Positions 49,878-59,377 of a DNA stretch of 64,000 nt are shown here, piece after piece; within the stretch, counting starts at the first letter, position 1; every line of letters starts with the position of its first letter. The notes under the pieces were generated by a model that worked only from the letters and a program-made list of their open reading frames with translations, was not told the DNA's origin and made no database searches. Source of the DNA: CAXXIC01 sp049315325 (GTDB lineage: Bacteria; Bacteroidota; Bacteroidia; Bacteroidales; UBA7332); contig JBMOKJ010000001.1 in the NCBI GenBank assembly GCA_049315325.1, positions 434,001 through 498,000 of the forward strand. Reading direction: 5' to 3'. A program made the position numbers and the translations under genes.

Positions 49878-51359
49878 ATGAACAAATTAGCTTTGGCAAT
49901 AGCCGTTTCTCTCTTCTTTAATGTTGCATTTGGCTCTTGCCAATCTGAAAAAGAGCTTTCAAGTACACCGACACCTGCATTCAAAAAAGATGTATCGGTC
50001 TTTGTGACTATGGCCAATAAGTCGATGTTATTTGATAGTGTTCCTCTTGCATTCAGCACGAAACCAAATATGGATGTGGAAACAACTATCACAATGAATC
50101 CGAATCAAGTATTTCAGGATATTGACGGTTTTGGTGCTGCTATTACTGGGTCAACTTGTTATAATTTACTGAAAATGTCAGCTGCCAATCGTGCGAAATT
50201 GTTGAATGAGGCTTTTAATCCGGTTACAGGTATGGGATATAGTTACATTCGAATTTCGATTGGTTGCTCCGACTTCTCGATGGACGAGTATACTTGTTGC
50301 GATAATCCTGGAATTGAGAATTTTGCTATTCACGAGCTGGATAAGCGAGATTTGTATCCAATTCTGCGAGAAATTTTAGCGATTAATCCAAAAGTAAAAA
50401 TCTTAGCCTCGCCTTGGACTTGCCCTCGCTGGATGAAAGTGAACAATCTTTTGGAAAAAAAACCTTTCAATTCGTGGACAAGTGGACAGTTGAACCCCGA
50501 TTACTATCAGGATTATGCTACTTATTTCGTAAAGTATGTTCAAGAAATGAAAAAGGCTGGCTTTGCAATAGATGCCATTACCATTCAGAACGAACCGCTT
50601 AATCGTGGCAACTCATCATCACTCTATATGACATGGCAAGAACAGAGTGAATTTATCAAAACTGCCTTAGGCCCAAAATTTAAAGAAGCAAATCTGACTA
50701 CCAAGATTGTGGTGTTTGACCATAACTACAATTACGATAACATCTCTGATCAATTGAGCTATCCGAACAAAATCTATGCAGACGCCGATGCTTCAAAATA
50801 TATAGATGGTGCTGGCTTTCACGCTTATGGAGGAGATAAAAGCGAATTGTTGAATGTGCACAACACAAATCCAGAGAAAAACCTCTACTTCACCGAGATG
50901 TCTATTGGCAGTTGGGGGTACTCATTCGATGGCGACTTGATGTGGAGTATGCGCGAAATTGGGATTGGAAGTTTGAATAATTTCTGCAAATCGGTGATCG
51001 TATGGAACTTTATGCTAGACGAAAAAGGAGCTCCAAACCGACCAGGAGGCTGCACCACTTGCTACGGAGCGGTAGATGTGAATACCAAAGATTACGCTAC
51101 ACTTGATCGTAAATCACATTTCTATCTGATTGGTCATTTAGCTAAAGCAATCTCACCAGGTGCAAAACGTATTGGAACAACAGGATTTCAAGCTTCTGGT
51201 CTTTATTTTACTGCTGTTGAAAACACCGATGGAACTTATGGCATAGTTTTATTGAACGATTCGCAAGCCTCTATTAAGCTCACATTAGCAGATAATATTC
51301 ACTCATTTATCTATATTTTACCTGCAAAAAGTGTTGCTTCTTGCAGATGGAAAAAATAG
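49878..51359 (+). CDS. GH30 family glycoside hydrolase (1 of 3), probable endo-beta-1,6-glucanase
   Basis: A 493-residue lipoprotein (lipidation Cys ~21, FGSCQSE) of glycoside hydrolase family 30. The acid/base Glu is in ITIQNEPLN (Glu239) and the nucleophile Glu in LYFTEMSIGS (Glu340); FQDIDGFGAAITGS near the start and LASPWTCPRWMK are family blocks. The closest style is GH30 subfamily 3, whose known members cut beta-1,6-glucan. It directly follows the SGBP gene, the position of the surface endo-glucanase in the characterised Bacteroides beta-1,6-glucan locus (established knowledge; specificity here is inferred). Confidence 0.85.
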   Translation: MNKLALAIAVSLFFNVAFGSCQSEKELSSTPTPAFKKDVSVFVTMANKSMLFDSVPLAFSTKPNMDVETTITMNPNQVFQDIDGFGAAITGSTCYNLLKMSAANRAKLLNEAFNPVTGMGYSYIRISIGCSDFSMDEYTCCDNPGIENFAIHELDKRDLYPILREILAINPKVKILASPWTCPRWMKVNNLLEKKPFNSWTSGQLNPDYYQDYATYFVKYVQEMKKAGFAIDAITIQNEPLNRGNSSSLYMTWQEQSEFIKTALGPKFKEANLTTKIVVFDHNYNYDNISDQLSYPNKIYADADASKYIDGAGFHAYGGDKSELLNVHNTNPEKNLYFTEMSIGSWGYSFDGDLMWSMREIGIGSLNNFCKSVIVWNFMLDEKGAPNRPGGCTTCYGAVDVNTKDYATLDRKSHFYLIGHLAKAISPGAKRIGTTGFQASGLYFTAVENTDGTYGIVLLNDSQASIKLTLADNIHSFIYILPAKSVASCRWKK

Positions 51360-51628
51360 TTACCAATTTAGCGTTCTTTGACATTTTAGCGTGTGCCTTT
51401 GCCCATAAGGATTACAATCACAGATTTTATGCATTTCATCACAATTATTCTGCATTTCATCTGATTGTAATATTATATGCAGTAATAATATTCCATTTTT
51501 GATAATGATTACACAAATAGGTTGAATAACATAGATTTAATTCCGTGTTTTTTAACCAACAAACTTTGATTTATAAATTTTTATTATTATTTTTGTTTTA
51601 CTTTATTAATCCTTTAAAATTTTTTATT

Positions 51629-52843
51629 ATGAGAAAGCTTTTCAACTTTGTAATTGCTCTTTTGAGCATGGTTGCTGTTGCGCAATCTGCGTCAGCGGTA
51701 GATTTTAGTGTGACTGTTCCTGAGGGTACAAATGCTTGTTGGGTTGTTGGTAACTTCTGTAAATGGGATAACAACAAACACAAAATGACTAAAGTAGATG
51801 CTACGCACTACACTTTAACTGTTACAGAGGCAGATTTTGCAGATCAAACAGTAACTCAAGCTACCATCAAATACAAATATTTGAGCGGTGGTGGCGACTG
51901 GGCGTATGTAGAAAAAGACGCAGCAGGTGCTGAAATTCCTGACCGTGATTGGACAGCAGCAGACGTTGTAGCAAAATGGGCTTTGGTATGGGCTGATATA
52001 CCAGCTGCTCCAAAATTCGTAGATATTAATGTTTTGGTTCCTGTTGCAGTAAATCAAGTTTATTTGGTTGGTAACTTCTGTAATTGGGCACTTCCAACTG
52101 ACTCAACAAAAATGACATTGGTTGAAAGTACTCCTGATGGAAAAATCTTCACAAAACACATTTGGACTCCAGATGCACATAAATTACAATACAAATTTGT
52201 GGCTGGACCAGCATGGGATTACCAACAAACTAACGCAAACAACTTTATTTTCCCAGCTGCTGAATCTTCAGTATCAGAAGTTGTTTCTGCATTTAATGCA
52301 ATTTATGATCCTACCAAACTTGGCGATGTTAGTATGACAATCAACGTACCTCTTGGAACTGACAGTGTATGGGTTCAAGGTAGTGCATTCGGATGGAGTT
52401 GGAATACGCCTGCTGCACTAGCATGTACTAAAGTGGCTGATGGTAAATTTAGTTTTGTTGTGAAAAGCATTATGTCTATGGAGTACAGAATGTACAATAG
52501 ACCAGATTGGGATCACCCAGAAGTCGGCGAAGCAGATCCAACAAAAGAATTGGCAAACCGTATCGCAGGTTACCCTGCTGACGCAACATTGGCTATTACT
52601 GTTTGGGGTTGGAAAAATATTGTACAAGGAATTAATTCGTTAACAAAAGACAATTACAATGTAACCTCAAGCAATCAATCAGTATCAGTTACAAATGTTA
52701 AGTCTCAAGTTGAATTGTTCAACGCAGCAGGTCAACGTGTAGTTTCTGAAAAAGCAAACGGCACATTCACTTCTAAAAAATTGAATGCTGGTATGTATAT
52801 CGTTAGAGTAGACGGCGTAACTCGCAAGGTTGTTGTCAAATAA
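51629..52843 (+). CDS. Secreted protein with repeated carbohydrate-binding-like modules and short T9SS tail
   Basis: A 404-residue exported protein. After the signal peptide (to ~residue 24, AQSASA) come three similar beta modules, each opening with a V-P-x-G/V-x-x-x-x-x-W/Y-V-x-G pattern: VPEGTNACWVVGNFCKWD, VPVAVNQVYLVGNFCNWA and VPLGTDSVWVQGSAFGWS. These resemble starch/glycogen-binding (CBM20/48-like) or SusE/F-type modules. It ends with a sorting-domain-like tail (VELFNAAGQRVVSEKA...MYIVRVDGVTRKVVVK). It sits between GH30 genes and may present glycan at the surface. The start is ATG 51629; the frame opens upstream at 51545 with a non-signal hydrophobic stretch. Confidence 0.7.
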   Translation: MRKLFNFVIALLSMVAVAQSASAVDFSVTVPEGTNACWVVGNFCKWDNNKHKMTKVDATHYTLTVTEADFADQTVTQATIKYKYLSGGGDWAYVEKDAAGAEIPDRDWTAADVVAKWALVWADIPAAPKFVDINVLVPVAVNQVYLVGNFCNWALPTDSTKMTLVESTPDGKIFTKHIWTPDAHKLQYKFVAGPAWDYQQTNANNFIFPAAESSVSEVVSAFNAIYDPTKLGDVSMTINVPLGTDSVWVQGSAFGWSWNTPAALACTKVADGKFSFVVKSIMSMEYRMYNRPDWDHPEVGEADPTKELANRIAGYPADATLAITVWGWKNIVQGINSLTKDNYNVTSSNQSVSVTNVKSQVELFNAAGQRVVSEKANGTFTSKKLNAGMYIVRVDGVTRKVVVK

Positions 52844-52864
52844 ATTTTAAACTCATTTAACTCA

Positions 52865-52900
52865 AAAGGCTGTTCAACTTCGTGTTGTACAGCCTTTTTT
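52865..52900 (+). terminator. Terminator after the carbohydrate-binding-like gene
   Basis: AAGGCTGT...CAAC pairs with GTTG...ACAGCCTT around TTCGT, followed by TTTT. It may limit read-through into the second half of the locus. Confidence 0.8.
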
Positions 52901-52941
52901 CTTTACTTTTACACAAGTAATTCTCTTTACACCTGTGCGTT

Positions 52942-54591
52942 ATGTACAAACATTTCTTTACCTTAATTCTCCTTTTATCATTTTTGCTTTCGTCTATTAA
53001 CACAATGGCGCAAAGCATCATTCCATGGTTGACTACTGGAAGCAAAAGCAGCCTGTTACAACCACAAGCGGCATTAACTTTCAGCCCATCTGCTAGCAAT
53101 GGAAATGTCACCATTAGCATAGATTCAACAACAACCTACCAAACAATGGATGGATTTGGATTTTGCTTGACAGAAGGTAGCGCAGAGGTGATATCAACAT
53201 TGACCACCGACAAGCAAGATGCTCTATTAACCGAGCTATTCGATCCTAATTCTGGATTAGGAATTTCAGTTTTACGGATAAGCATTGGGGCATCAGACCT
53301 AAGCTCGGCAGACTACACCTACGACGATGGTGCAGTTGATTTATCATTGGCAAATTTCAGTCTGAATGGTCTTGATAAAATCTACCTCATTCCTATTCTA
53401 AAAAAAATATTGCTGATTAATCCAGATATTAAGATATTGGCAACTCCTTGGACCGCCCCTCGCTGGATGAAAAGCACTCAAGCATGGATTGGTGGGACGT
53501 TGAATACTGCTCACTATGCAGCATATGCCAACTATTTTGTAAAGTATTTTGATGCAATGAAAGCTGAAGGCATCGACATTTGGGCAATCACACCCCAAAA
53601 CGAACCATTGCACCAAGGGAACGATCCCAGTATGGGAATGTCATCTACTGAACAGATTAATTACATCAACAGTTACCTTGGACCAACAATGAAAAATGCA
53701 GGTTATTCGGGGATAAAAATTATAGCCTACGACCACAACTGCGATAACACGGCTTATCCGATTGATGTATGCAACAACAGCACTTACGTCGATGGGTCAG
53801 CCTTTCATCTCTATGCTGGTAATATTTCAGCATTGACAACTGTGAAAAACGCAACAAACAAAAATGTCTATTTTACGGAACAATATACAGGCGTAGGTGG
53901 CAGTTTTTCGGGTGATTTAGGTTGGCATTTACAAAACGTGGTGACTGGCGCAGCTAATAATTGGGCAAAAGCTATTGTAGAGTGGAATTTGGCAGGAAAT
54001 GCAAATGCTGGACCTCATACTGCTAGTGGGTGCTCTACCTGTCTAGGAGCTATTACTATCAACAACAGCACTACTTTTACTAGAAACGTATCTTACTACA
54101 TCATCGGTCAAATTTCAAAATTTGTGAAGCCTGGCGCAGTACGTATTTACTCATTATCTTCAAGCAGTTCAGTAAGTATATCAGCATTTAAAAACAGCGA
54201 TGGCTCTACTTCGTTATTAGCTTATAATAGCAGTAGTTCTGCACAAATCTTAAAAGTAACTTCAACAGGGCAAGCCTTTAATTATACCATTCCTCCTTTA
54301 TCGGCAGCCACTTTTGTTTGGAACAGAATGCCATCTGCAATAAACAAAACAGCAAAAGAAGAGTTGAAAATATACACAAATTCTGCAGAGCAAACTCTAA
54401 TTGTAAAAAGTGGATTGAAATACGAACATTTGACCATTTATTCTATGAACGGAGAAACGTTAATCAAACAAACTAATGTAAATCAGTCAGGAACTAACAC
54501 AATCGATATTCAAAGACTTTCAAAAGGAATCTATTTTCTTAAAATCGATGGAGACGAATACTGCAGAACCTTAAAATTCTTCAAATATTAA
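52942..54591 (+). CDS. GH30 family glycoside hydrolase (2 of 3) with T9SS tail
   Basis: A 549-residue GH30 enzyme. Signal peptide to ~residue 24 (TMAQ), family blocks YQTMDGFGFCLTEGSAE and LATPWTAPRWMK, acid/base Glu221 in ITPQNEPLHQG and nucleophile Glu313 in VYFTEQYTGVG. After the beta-sandwich typical of GH30 (to ~470) the last ~80 residues form a type IX secretion sorting domain (LKIYTNSAEQTLIVKS...GIYFLKIDGDEYCRTLKFFKY). Probably released or anchored at the surface, acting on a beta-glucan. Confidence 0.85.
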   Translation: MYKHFFTLILLLSFLLSSINTMAQSIIPWLTTGSKSSLLQPQAALTFSPSASNGNVTISIDSTTTYQTMDGFGFCLTEGSAEVISTLTTDKQDALLTELFDPNSGLGISVLRISIGASDLSSADYTYDDGAVDLSLANFSLNGLDKIYLIPILKKILLINPDIKILATPWTAPRWMKSTQAWIGGTLNTAHYAAYANYFVKYFDAMKAEGIDIWAITPQNEPLHQGNDPSMGMSSTEQINYINSYLGPTMKNAGYSGIKIIAYDHNCDNTAYPIDVCNNSTYVDGSAFHLYAGNISALTTVKNATNKNVYFTEQYTGVGGSFSGDLGWHLQNVVTGAANNWAKAIVEWNLAGNANAGPHTASGCSTCLGAITINNSTTFTRNVSYYIIGQISKFVKPGAVRIYSLSSSSSVSISAFKNSDGSTSLLAYNSSSSAQILKVTSTGQAFNYTIPPLSAATFVWNRMPSAINKTAKEELKIYTNSAEQTLIVKSGLKYEHLTIYSMNGETLIKQTNVNQSGTNTIDIQRLSKGIYFLKIDGDEYCRTLKFFKY

Positions 54592-54620
54592 ATCAGAAAT
54601 AACCTAAAAACCAGAATAAA

Positions 54621-56063
54621 ATGAAAACTCTTAGTTTGGGATTACTTGCGCTAATCCTTAGCAATTCAGTGCCTTTCGCAATGTTTGCTTCTCAAAATGG
54701 AGAACGTGTCGTATCTGTCTATACAACGGCAGAACACACACCTAATCGTCTTACATTAACCGACAAGCAACAGCTAAAACCCACGAAACAACCTCTAGAA
54801 ACAGAGGTCTGCGTGTTTCTAAATCCGAAAAAGACATTTCAAAGCATTGTTGGAATCGGAGGTGCAATCACCGATGCAAGTGCAGAGGTGCTTGCGAAAC
54901 TTCCAAAAGAAAAACAACAAGAGCTATTGACTGCATATTACGACAAAACCAATGGAATTGGCTACTCAATGGCACGCACAAATATCCACAGTTGCGATTT
55001 CAGTAGCGGAAGCTATACTTACGTCGAAGAAGGCGATAAGTCGCTAAAAACATTTAGTATAAAGCACGATTTGGAATTTCGTATTCCTTTGATTAAAGAG
55101 GCAGCAAAGATGTCTGGCTCTTCGTTTGTTTTGTACGCCAGTCCTTGGAGTCCACCAGCATTTATGAAAGACAACAACAATATGCTACGGGGTGGGAAAT
55201 TGCTTCCAGAGTTTTCTCAGTCGTGGGCGAATTATTTCGCAAAATTCGTAAAAGCTTACAAAAAAGAGGGTATTTCGGTTTGGGGTTTGACAGTACAAAA
55301 TGAGCCTCTAGCTATTCAGAAATGGGAGTCGTGTATTTTCACTGCTGAAGCGGAACGTGATTTTGTGAAAAACTTCCTCGGTCCAACACTCAAAAAAGAG
55401 GGTTTGTCGGGTGTAAAATTAATTGTTTGGGATCACAATAGAGACCTTTTACCTCAAAGAGCAAACACCATTCTCTCTGACCCAGAAGCGGCAAAGTATG
55501 TTTGGGGCGTAGGGTTTCATTGGTACGAAAACTGGTCTGGCGGTGAAATGATGTTTGCCAATGTAAAAGAAGTTGCCGATGCTTTTCCCAATAAGAAGTT
55601 AATTTTTACCGAAGGTTGTGTGGAGCGATTTGACACCGCACGCTATGAATATTGGCCTAATGCTGAACGCTACGGGACATCGATGATTAATGATTTCAAC
55701 AACGGGATTGTGGGTTGGACAGATTGGAATATCCTTTTAGATGAAAAAGGAGGTCCAAATCACGTGGGAAATTTCTGTTTTGCACCTGTTCATGCAGATT
55801 TAACTAAAGGGTCATTGATTTTCACACCATCTTATTATTACATCGGTCATTTCTCAAAATTTGTTCGTCCAAATGCCAAAAGAGTCAGTTCTTTTTGTAG
55901 TCGCAGTTGTCTGATGAGTACAGCGTTTGTAAATACTGACGGCAAATACGTAGCGATTGTAATGAACAAAGGTAACGAACCAATCTACTACAATTTAATC
56001 GTTGAGAATCAGAAAATTGAGGTATTAATCCCAGCACATGCTATGCAAACGTTGGTTTTCTAA
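54621..56063 (+). CDS. GH30 family glycoside hydrolase (3 of 3)
   Basis: A 480-residue GH30 enzyme with a signal peptide (to ~residue 23, MFAS). Catalytic residues: acid/base Glu228 in LTVQNEPLAIQKWES and nucleophile Glu331 in LIFTEGCVERF; also FQSIVGIGGAITDASAE and YASPWSPPAFMK. The WES and GGAITDA blocks are closer to the glucocerebrosidase-like GH30 subfamily 1 than the other two copies, so it may act on different linkages or on short chains (inference). No lipid Cys or T9SS tail is visible, so it is probably periplasmic. Confidence 0.85.
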   Translation: MKTLSLGLLALILSNSVPFAMFASQNGERVVSVYTTAEHTPNRLTLTDKQQLKPTKQPLETEVCVFLNPKKTFQSIVGIGGAITDASAEVLAKLPKEKQQELLTAYYDKTNGIGYSMARTNIHSCDFSSGSYTYVEEGDKSLKTFSIKHDLEFRIPLIKEAAKMSGSSFVLYASPWSPPAFMKDNNNMLRGGKLLPEFSQSWANYFAKFVKAYKKEGISVWGLTVQNEPLAIQKWESCIFTAEAERDFVKNFLGPTLKKEGLSGVKLIVWDHNRDLLPQRANTILSDPEAAKYVWGVGFHWYENWSGGEMMFANVKEVADAFPNKKLIFTEGCVERFDTARYEYWPNAERYGTSMINDFNNGIVGWTDWNILLDEKGGPNHVGNFCFAPVHADLTKGSLIFTPSYYYIGHFSKFVRPNAKRVSSFCSRSCLMSTAFVNTDGKYVAIVMNKGNEPIYYNLIVENQKIEVLIPAHAMQTLVF

Positions 56064-56086
56064 ATGTAACTTCAGTGAAAATAGGA

Positions 56087-58324
56087 ATGAAAATAGTTGA
56101 ATTAAAAACTATAACTATCGTGATAATGCTCCTGATAGGAACATGGTCATTTGCAAACAAACCCATAAACTCGAAAACCATTGATCAACGGATTGATTCG
56201 CTCCTGTCCCTAATGACACTCGACGAGAAAATCGGACAGATGAATCAATATTCTAGTTCGTGGGCAACTGGACCATTATCGATTGAGGGTGATAAAATTG
56301 AAGCGATAAAAACGGGGAAAGTTGGCTCACTGCTAAATGTAAAAGGGGTTGCTAACACTACAGTGATGCAGAAATTAGCCTTGCAATCTAGATTAAAAAT
56401 TCCGCTTCTCTTTGGGTTGGACGTTATTCACGGATACAAAACAACTTTCCCTATTCCTCTAGCAGAAGTTGCAAGTTGGGATTTACAAGCGATTGAAACT
56501 GGTGCACGAATTGCGGCAATTGAGACCGCAGCATCGGGCGTACATTGGACATTTGCTCCGATGGTTGATATTGCCCGCGATCCACGCTGGGGGCGAGTGA
56601 TGGAAGGTGCTGGTGAAGATACATATTTAGGTTGTTTGGTTGCCAAAGCGCGCGTAAAAGGATTTCAAGGAGAACAACTTGGCAAAACCGATGCTGTGAT
56701 GGCTTGTGCAAAGCATTTTGCTGCTTACGGTGCTGCCATTGGCGGTCGCGACTACAATTCGGTCGATATGAGTCTTCGCACACTGTGGGATATCTACTTG
56801 CCTCCATTTAAAGCGGCAGTAGATGCGGGTGCTGCCACGTTTATGAACAGTTTCAACGATATAAATGGGATCCCGGCAACGGGCAATTCATATCTACAAA
56901 GAGATATATTGAAAGGCAAATGGAATTTTCAGGGCTTCGTAGTTAGCGATTGGGGTTCGATTGGTGAAATGGTGACACACGGATATTTGAAAGACGACAA
57001 AGAGGCAGCCTACACAGCCTCGAAAGCCGGAAACGATGTCGATATGGAGAGTCGTTGTTATATCGATTACCTATCCACTCTGATTAAACAAGGAAGGGTT
57101 TCTGAATCGATTGTAGATGAATCTGTTCGGCGCATTCTACGTAAAAAATTCGAGCTCGGACTATTTGATAATCCGTTCAGATTTAGTGATGAAAAACGAG
57201 AAAAAGCGGCATTATCAAACCCTATGCATCGAGCGATTGCCCGAGATATTGCAAAAAAAAGTATTGTTCTTTTGAAAAATACCAATGATTTGCTTCCGCT
57301 TCGTACAACGCAGAAAATTGCCGTGATAGGTCCTTTAGCCAAATCAGAAAAAGACATGTTAGGCTATTGGAATATCGATTGGGGAAATTACAGTGAGGTT
57401 GTTTCACCACTCGAAGGCATAGAAGCTCGGGTTGGAAAGGGAAACTTGCTCTATGCTAAAGGTTGCGAAGTAAACGACTCTACACAGAGTGGATTTGCAG
57501 AAGCGATTGCGACAGCAAAACAAGCCGATGTGGTGGTGTTATCAATCGGGGAGAAACGAGACATGAGTGGAGAAGCAAAAAGTCGCTCGAATATTCACCT
57601 ACCGGGTGTACAGGAGGAGCTCGTAAAAGCAATTATTGCCACGGGAAAACCGGTTGTTGTGATGATTAATGCTGGTCGTCCATTGATTTTCAATTGGACA
57701 GCCGACCATGCGCAAGCCATCCTTTATACGTGGTGGTTGGGTAGCGAAGCTGGTAATGCTATGGCTGATGTATTGTTTGGTGACTACAATCCTTCGGGCA
57801 GATTGCCAATAACTTTTCCCCAATCCGAAGGGCAAATACCAATTTACTACAACTACTTTAATACAGGTCGCCCAACCAATGACGATGAACACGTAAAACG
57901 TTACGGGTCAGGGTACATCGACTTAGTAAAACAACCTCGTTACCCATTCGGATTTGGGCTTAGCTACACCCAGTTTGTTTATTCTGATCTTAATTTGAGT
58001 AAAAAAACGATGAAAGAAGACGATAATATCGAAGTGTCGCTTGTGGTTACGAATACGGGTAAACGCAAAGGTGAAGAGGTGGTTCAGCTTTACCTAAGAG
58101 ATAAAGTTGCCTCATTAATCAGACCTGTAAAAGAGCTGAAAGGCTTCCAAAAAATCAATCTTATGCCTGGTGAGAATAAGGCCGTACGTTTCATCATCGA
58201 CAAGGAGAAACTATCTTTCTACAATAACAATCTTGAGTGGGTAGCTGAACCTGGAGCGTTTGAGGTGATGATTGGTGCATCAGCACAAGATATTCGACTG
58301 CGAAATCAGTTTGAATTAGAATAG
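56087..58324 (+). CDS. GH3 family beta-glucosidase (BglX-like)
   Basis: A 745-residue GH3 enzyme from the ATG at 56087, chosen because a signal peptide starts there (to ~residue 24, WSFANK); the frame opens 12 bases earlier with GTG. The nucleophile is Asp288 in GFVVSDWGSIGE, preceded by the KHFAAYGAAIGGRDYN block of BglX-type enzymes; a second sandwich domain and a C-terminal Fn3-like domain (YPFGFGLSYTQF...VVTNTGKRKGEEVVQLY) follow. It would release glucose from oligosaccharides in the periplasm, the last step of the locus. Confidence 0.92.
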   Translation: MKIVELKTITIVIMLLIGTWSFANKPINSKTIDQRIDSLLSLMTLDEKIGQMNQYSSSWATGPLSIEGDKIEAIKTGKVGSLLNVKGVANTTVMQKLALQSRLKIPLLFGLDVIHGYKTTFPIPLAEVASWDLQAIETGARIAAIETAASGVHWTFAPMVDIARDPRWGRVMEGAGEDTYLGCLVAKARVKGFQGEQLGKTDAVMACAKHFAAYGAAIGGRDYNSVDMSLRTLWDIYLPPFKAAVDAGAATFMNSFNDINGIPATGNSYLQRDILKGKWNFQGFVVSDWGSIGEMVTHGYLKDDKEAAYTASKAGNDVDMESRCYIDYLSTLIKQGRVSESIVDESVRRILRKKFELGLFDNPFRFSDEKREKAALSNPMHRAIARDIAKKSIVLLKNTNDLLPLRTTQKIAVIGPLAKSEKDMLGYWNIDWGNYSEVVSPLEGIEARVGKGNLLYAKGCEVNDSTQSGFAEAIATAKQADVVVLSIGEKRDMSGEAKSRSNIHLPGVQEELVKAIIATGKPVVVMINAGRPLIFNWTADHAQAILYTWWLGSEAGNAMADVLFGDYNPSGRLPITFPQSEGQIPIYYNYFNTGRPTNDDEHVKRYGSGYIDLVKQPRYPFGFGLSYTQFVYSDLNLSKKTMKEDDNIEVSLVVTNTGKRKGEEVVQLYLRDKVASLIRPVKELKGFQKINLMPGENKAVRFIIDKEKLSFYNNNLEWVAEPGAFEVMIGASAQDIRLRNQFELE

Positions 58325-58328
58325 ACCG

Positions 58329-58362
58329 ACAAGCCTTTTGATTTTTAAATCAGGAGGCTTGT
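58329..58362. terminator. Bidirectional terminator between GH3 and the alpha/beta hydrolase
   Basis: ACAAGCC (58329-58335) pairs with GGCTTGT (58356-58362), between the converging stop codons. Confidence 0.6.
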
Positions 58363-58366
58363 TCGT

Positions 58367-59377
58367 TTAAAGCCTCTGTTTACTAAGCCAACGAAACATT
58401 TCCCGATAAACAGCATCTCGTACATTTTTCTTTGATAAAACGAGGTCGTGCATGCCGCCAGGTACAATGGCAAGAGAACTATTATTCCCTAGATTGTGCG
58501 AATAGTGTTGAATATCTTTCACGTTGAGCACACCGTCAGCAGTTTGATAACCCACGTTCCACGAACCTACGTGAATCGATTTGTCGGATGACAGAGTCAA
58601 AATAGGACATTGAATAGAGAGCCCATCGTGCACTTTCGTCTGCGCAACATGTATTGCACGTATCCAACACCAACGTTTATTCCCAAGCGCAAGGTGCTTT
58701 TTTTGCAGATCAAACACCCATTCTCCATGATAGTTTTTGTGCAAGCTCTCGCCGTAAGCAGTTGAGGGACTTGCGGCAATCTCCATATTCGGGAAAAAGC
58801 GGCCCAAAGCCGAAACGACTGGTGCAGCAATCTGTTTATTGAACCAGTTTTCGTTGAACTCGAAAAAAGGCGCATTCAGTATCATCGCATCGAACTTCAA
58901 GTTTTTGCCCTTACTATCCGCATAGACCGATGTAATCAATCCTCCAGTGGAATGACCAATCAAGACAATTTTAGTAGCCCCTTCTTTCCTGATAATGGTA
59001 TTTGCGGTATCAATATCTGCAAAATAGTCGCTCAAATCTCTTGCATTATTGGCATATTGACCAGGTAGAATCGACCGTCCGTATTTCCGCAAATCCATCG
59101 CATAAAACCGATAACCTGCTTTTGCAAATCGACTTGCCATTTGAGCTTGGTAGAAATAGTCGTTGTTTCCGTGTATGTAGAGAACTGCCTTGTTTGACGT
59201 TGTGTTTTCAAGATTTTTCACCAAGGTACAAACCACCTTTCCTTCGTAGTCGGTGGGCATAGTGATTGTTCGTTTAACAAACGATTTCCCTAATTCGTCG
59301 GCTACGTATTGTGCCTTTACCAAAAAACCTGATAAAAAAAGGACTATGTAAATCAAAAATCTTCTCATATTCTTCAA
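58367..59377 (-). CDS. Alpha/beta hydrolase (serine aminopeptidase S33/lysophospholipase-like)
   Basis: A 336-residue secreted hydrolase. It has a signal peptide (to ~residue 22, LVKAQ), an oxyanion block YIHGNNDYF, the nucleophile elbow GHSTGG (Ser at ~144) and late Asp and His candidates in LTLSSDKSIHVGSWN and VPGGMHDLVLSKK. The family includes monoacylglycerol lipases and esterases; the substrate is unknown. It overlaps the end of the SulP gene by 4 bases (start inside its stop), so the two form an operon. Confidence 0.85.
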   Translation of the reverse strand: MKNMRRFLIYIVLFLSGFLVKAQYVADELGKSFVKRTITMPTDYEGKVVCTLVKNLENTTSNKAVLYIHGNNDYFYQAQMASRFAKAGYRFYAMDLRKYGRSILPGQYANNARDLSDYFADIDTANTIIRKEGATKIVLIGHSTGGLITSVYADSKGKNLKFDAMILNAPFFEFNENWFNKQIAAPVVSALGRFFPNMEIAASPSTAYGESLHKNYHGEWVFDLQKKHLALGNKRWCWIRAIHVAQTKVHDGLSIQCPILTLSSDKSIHVGSWNVGYQTADGVLNVKDIQHYSHNLGNNSSLAIVPGGMHDLVLSKKNVRDAVYREMFRWLSKQRL

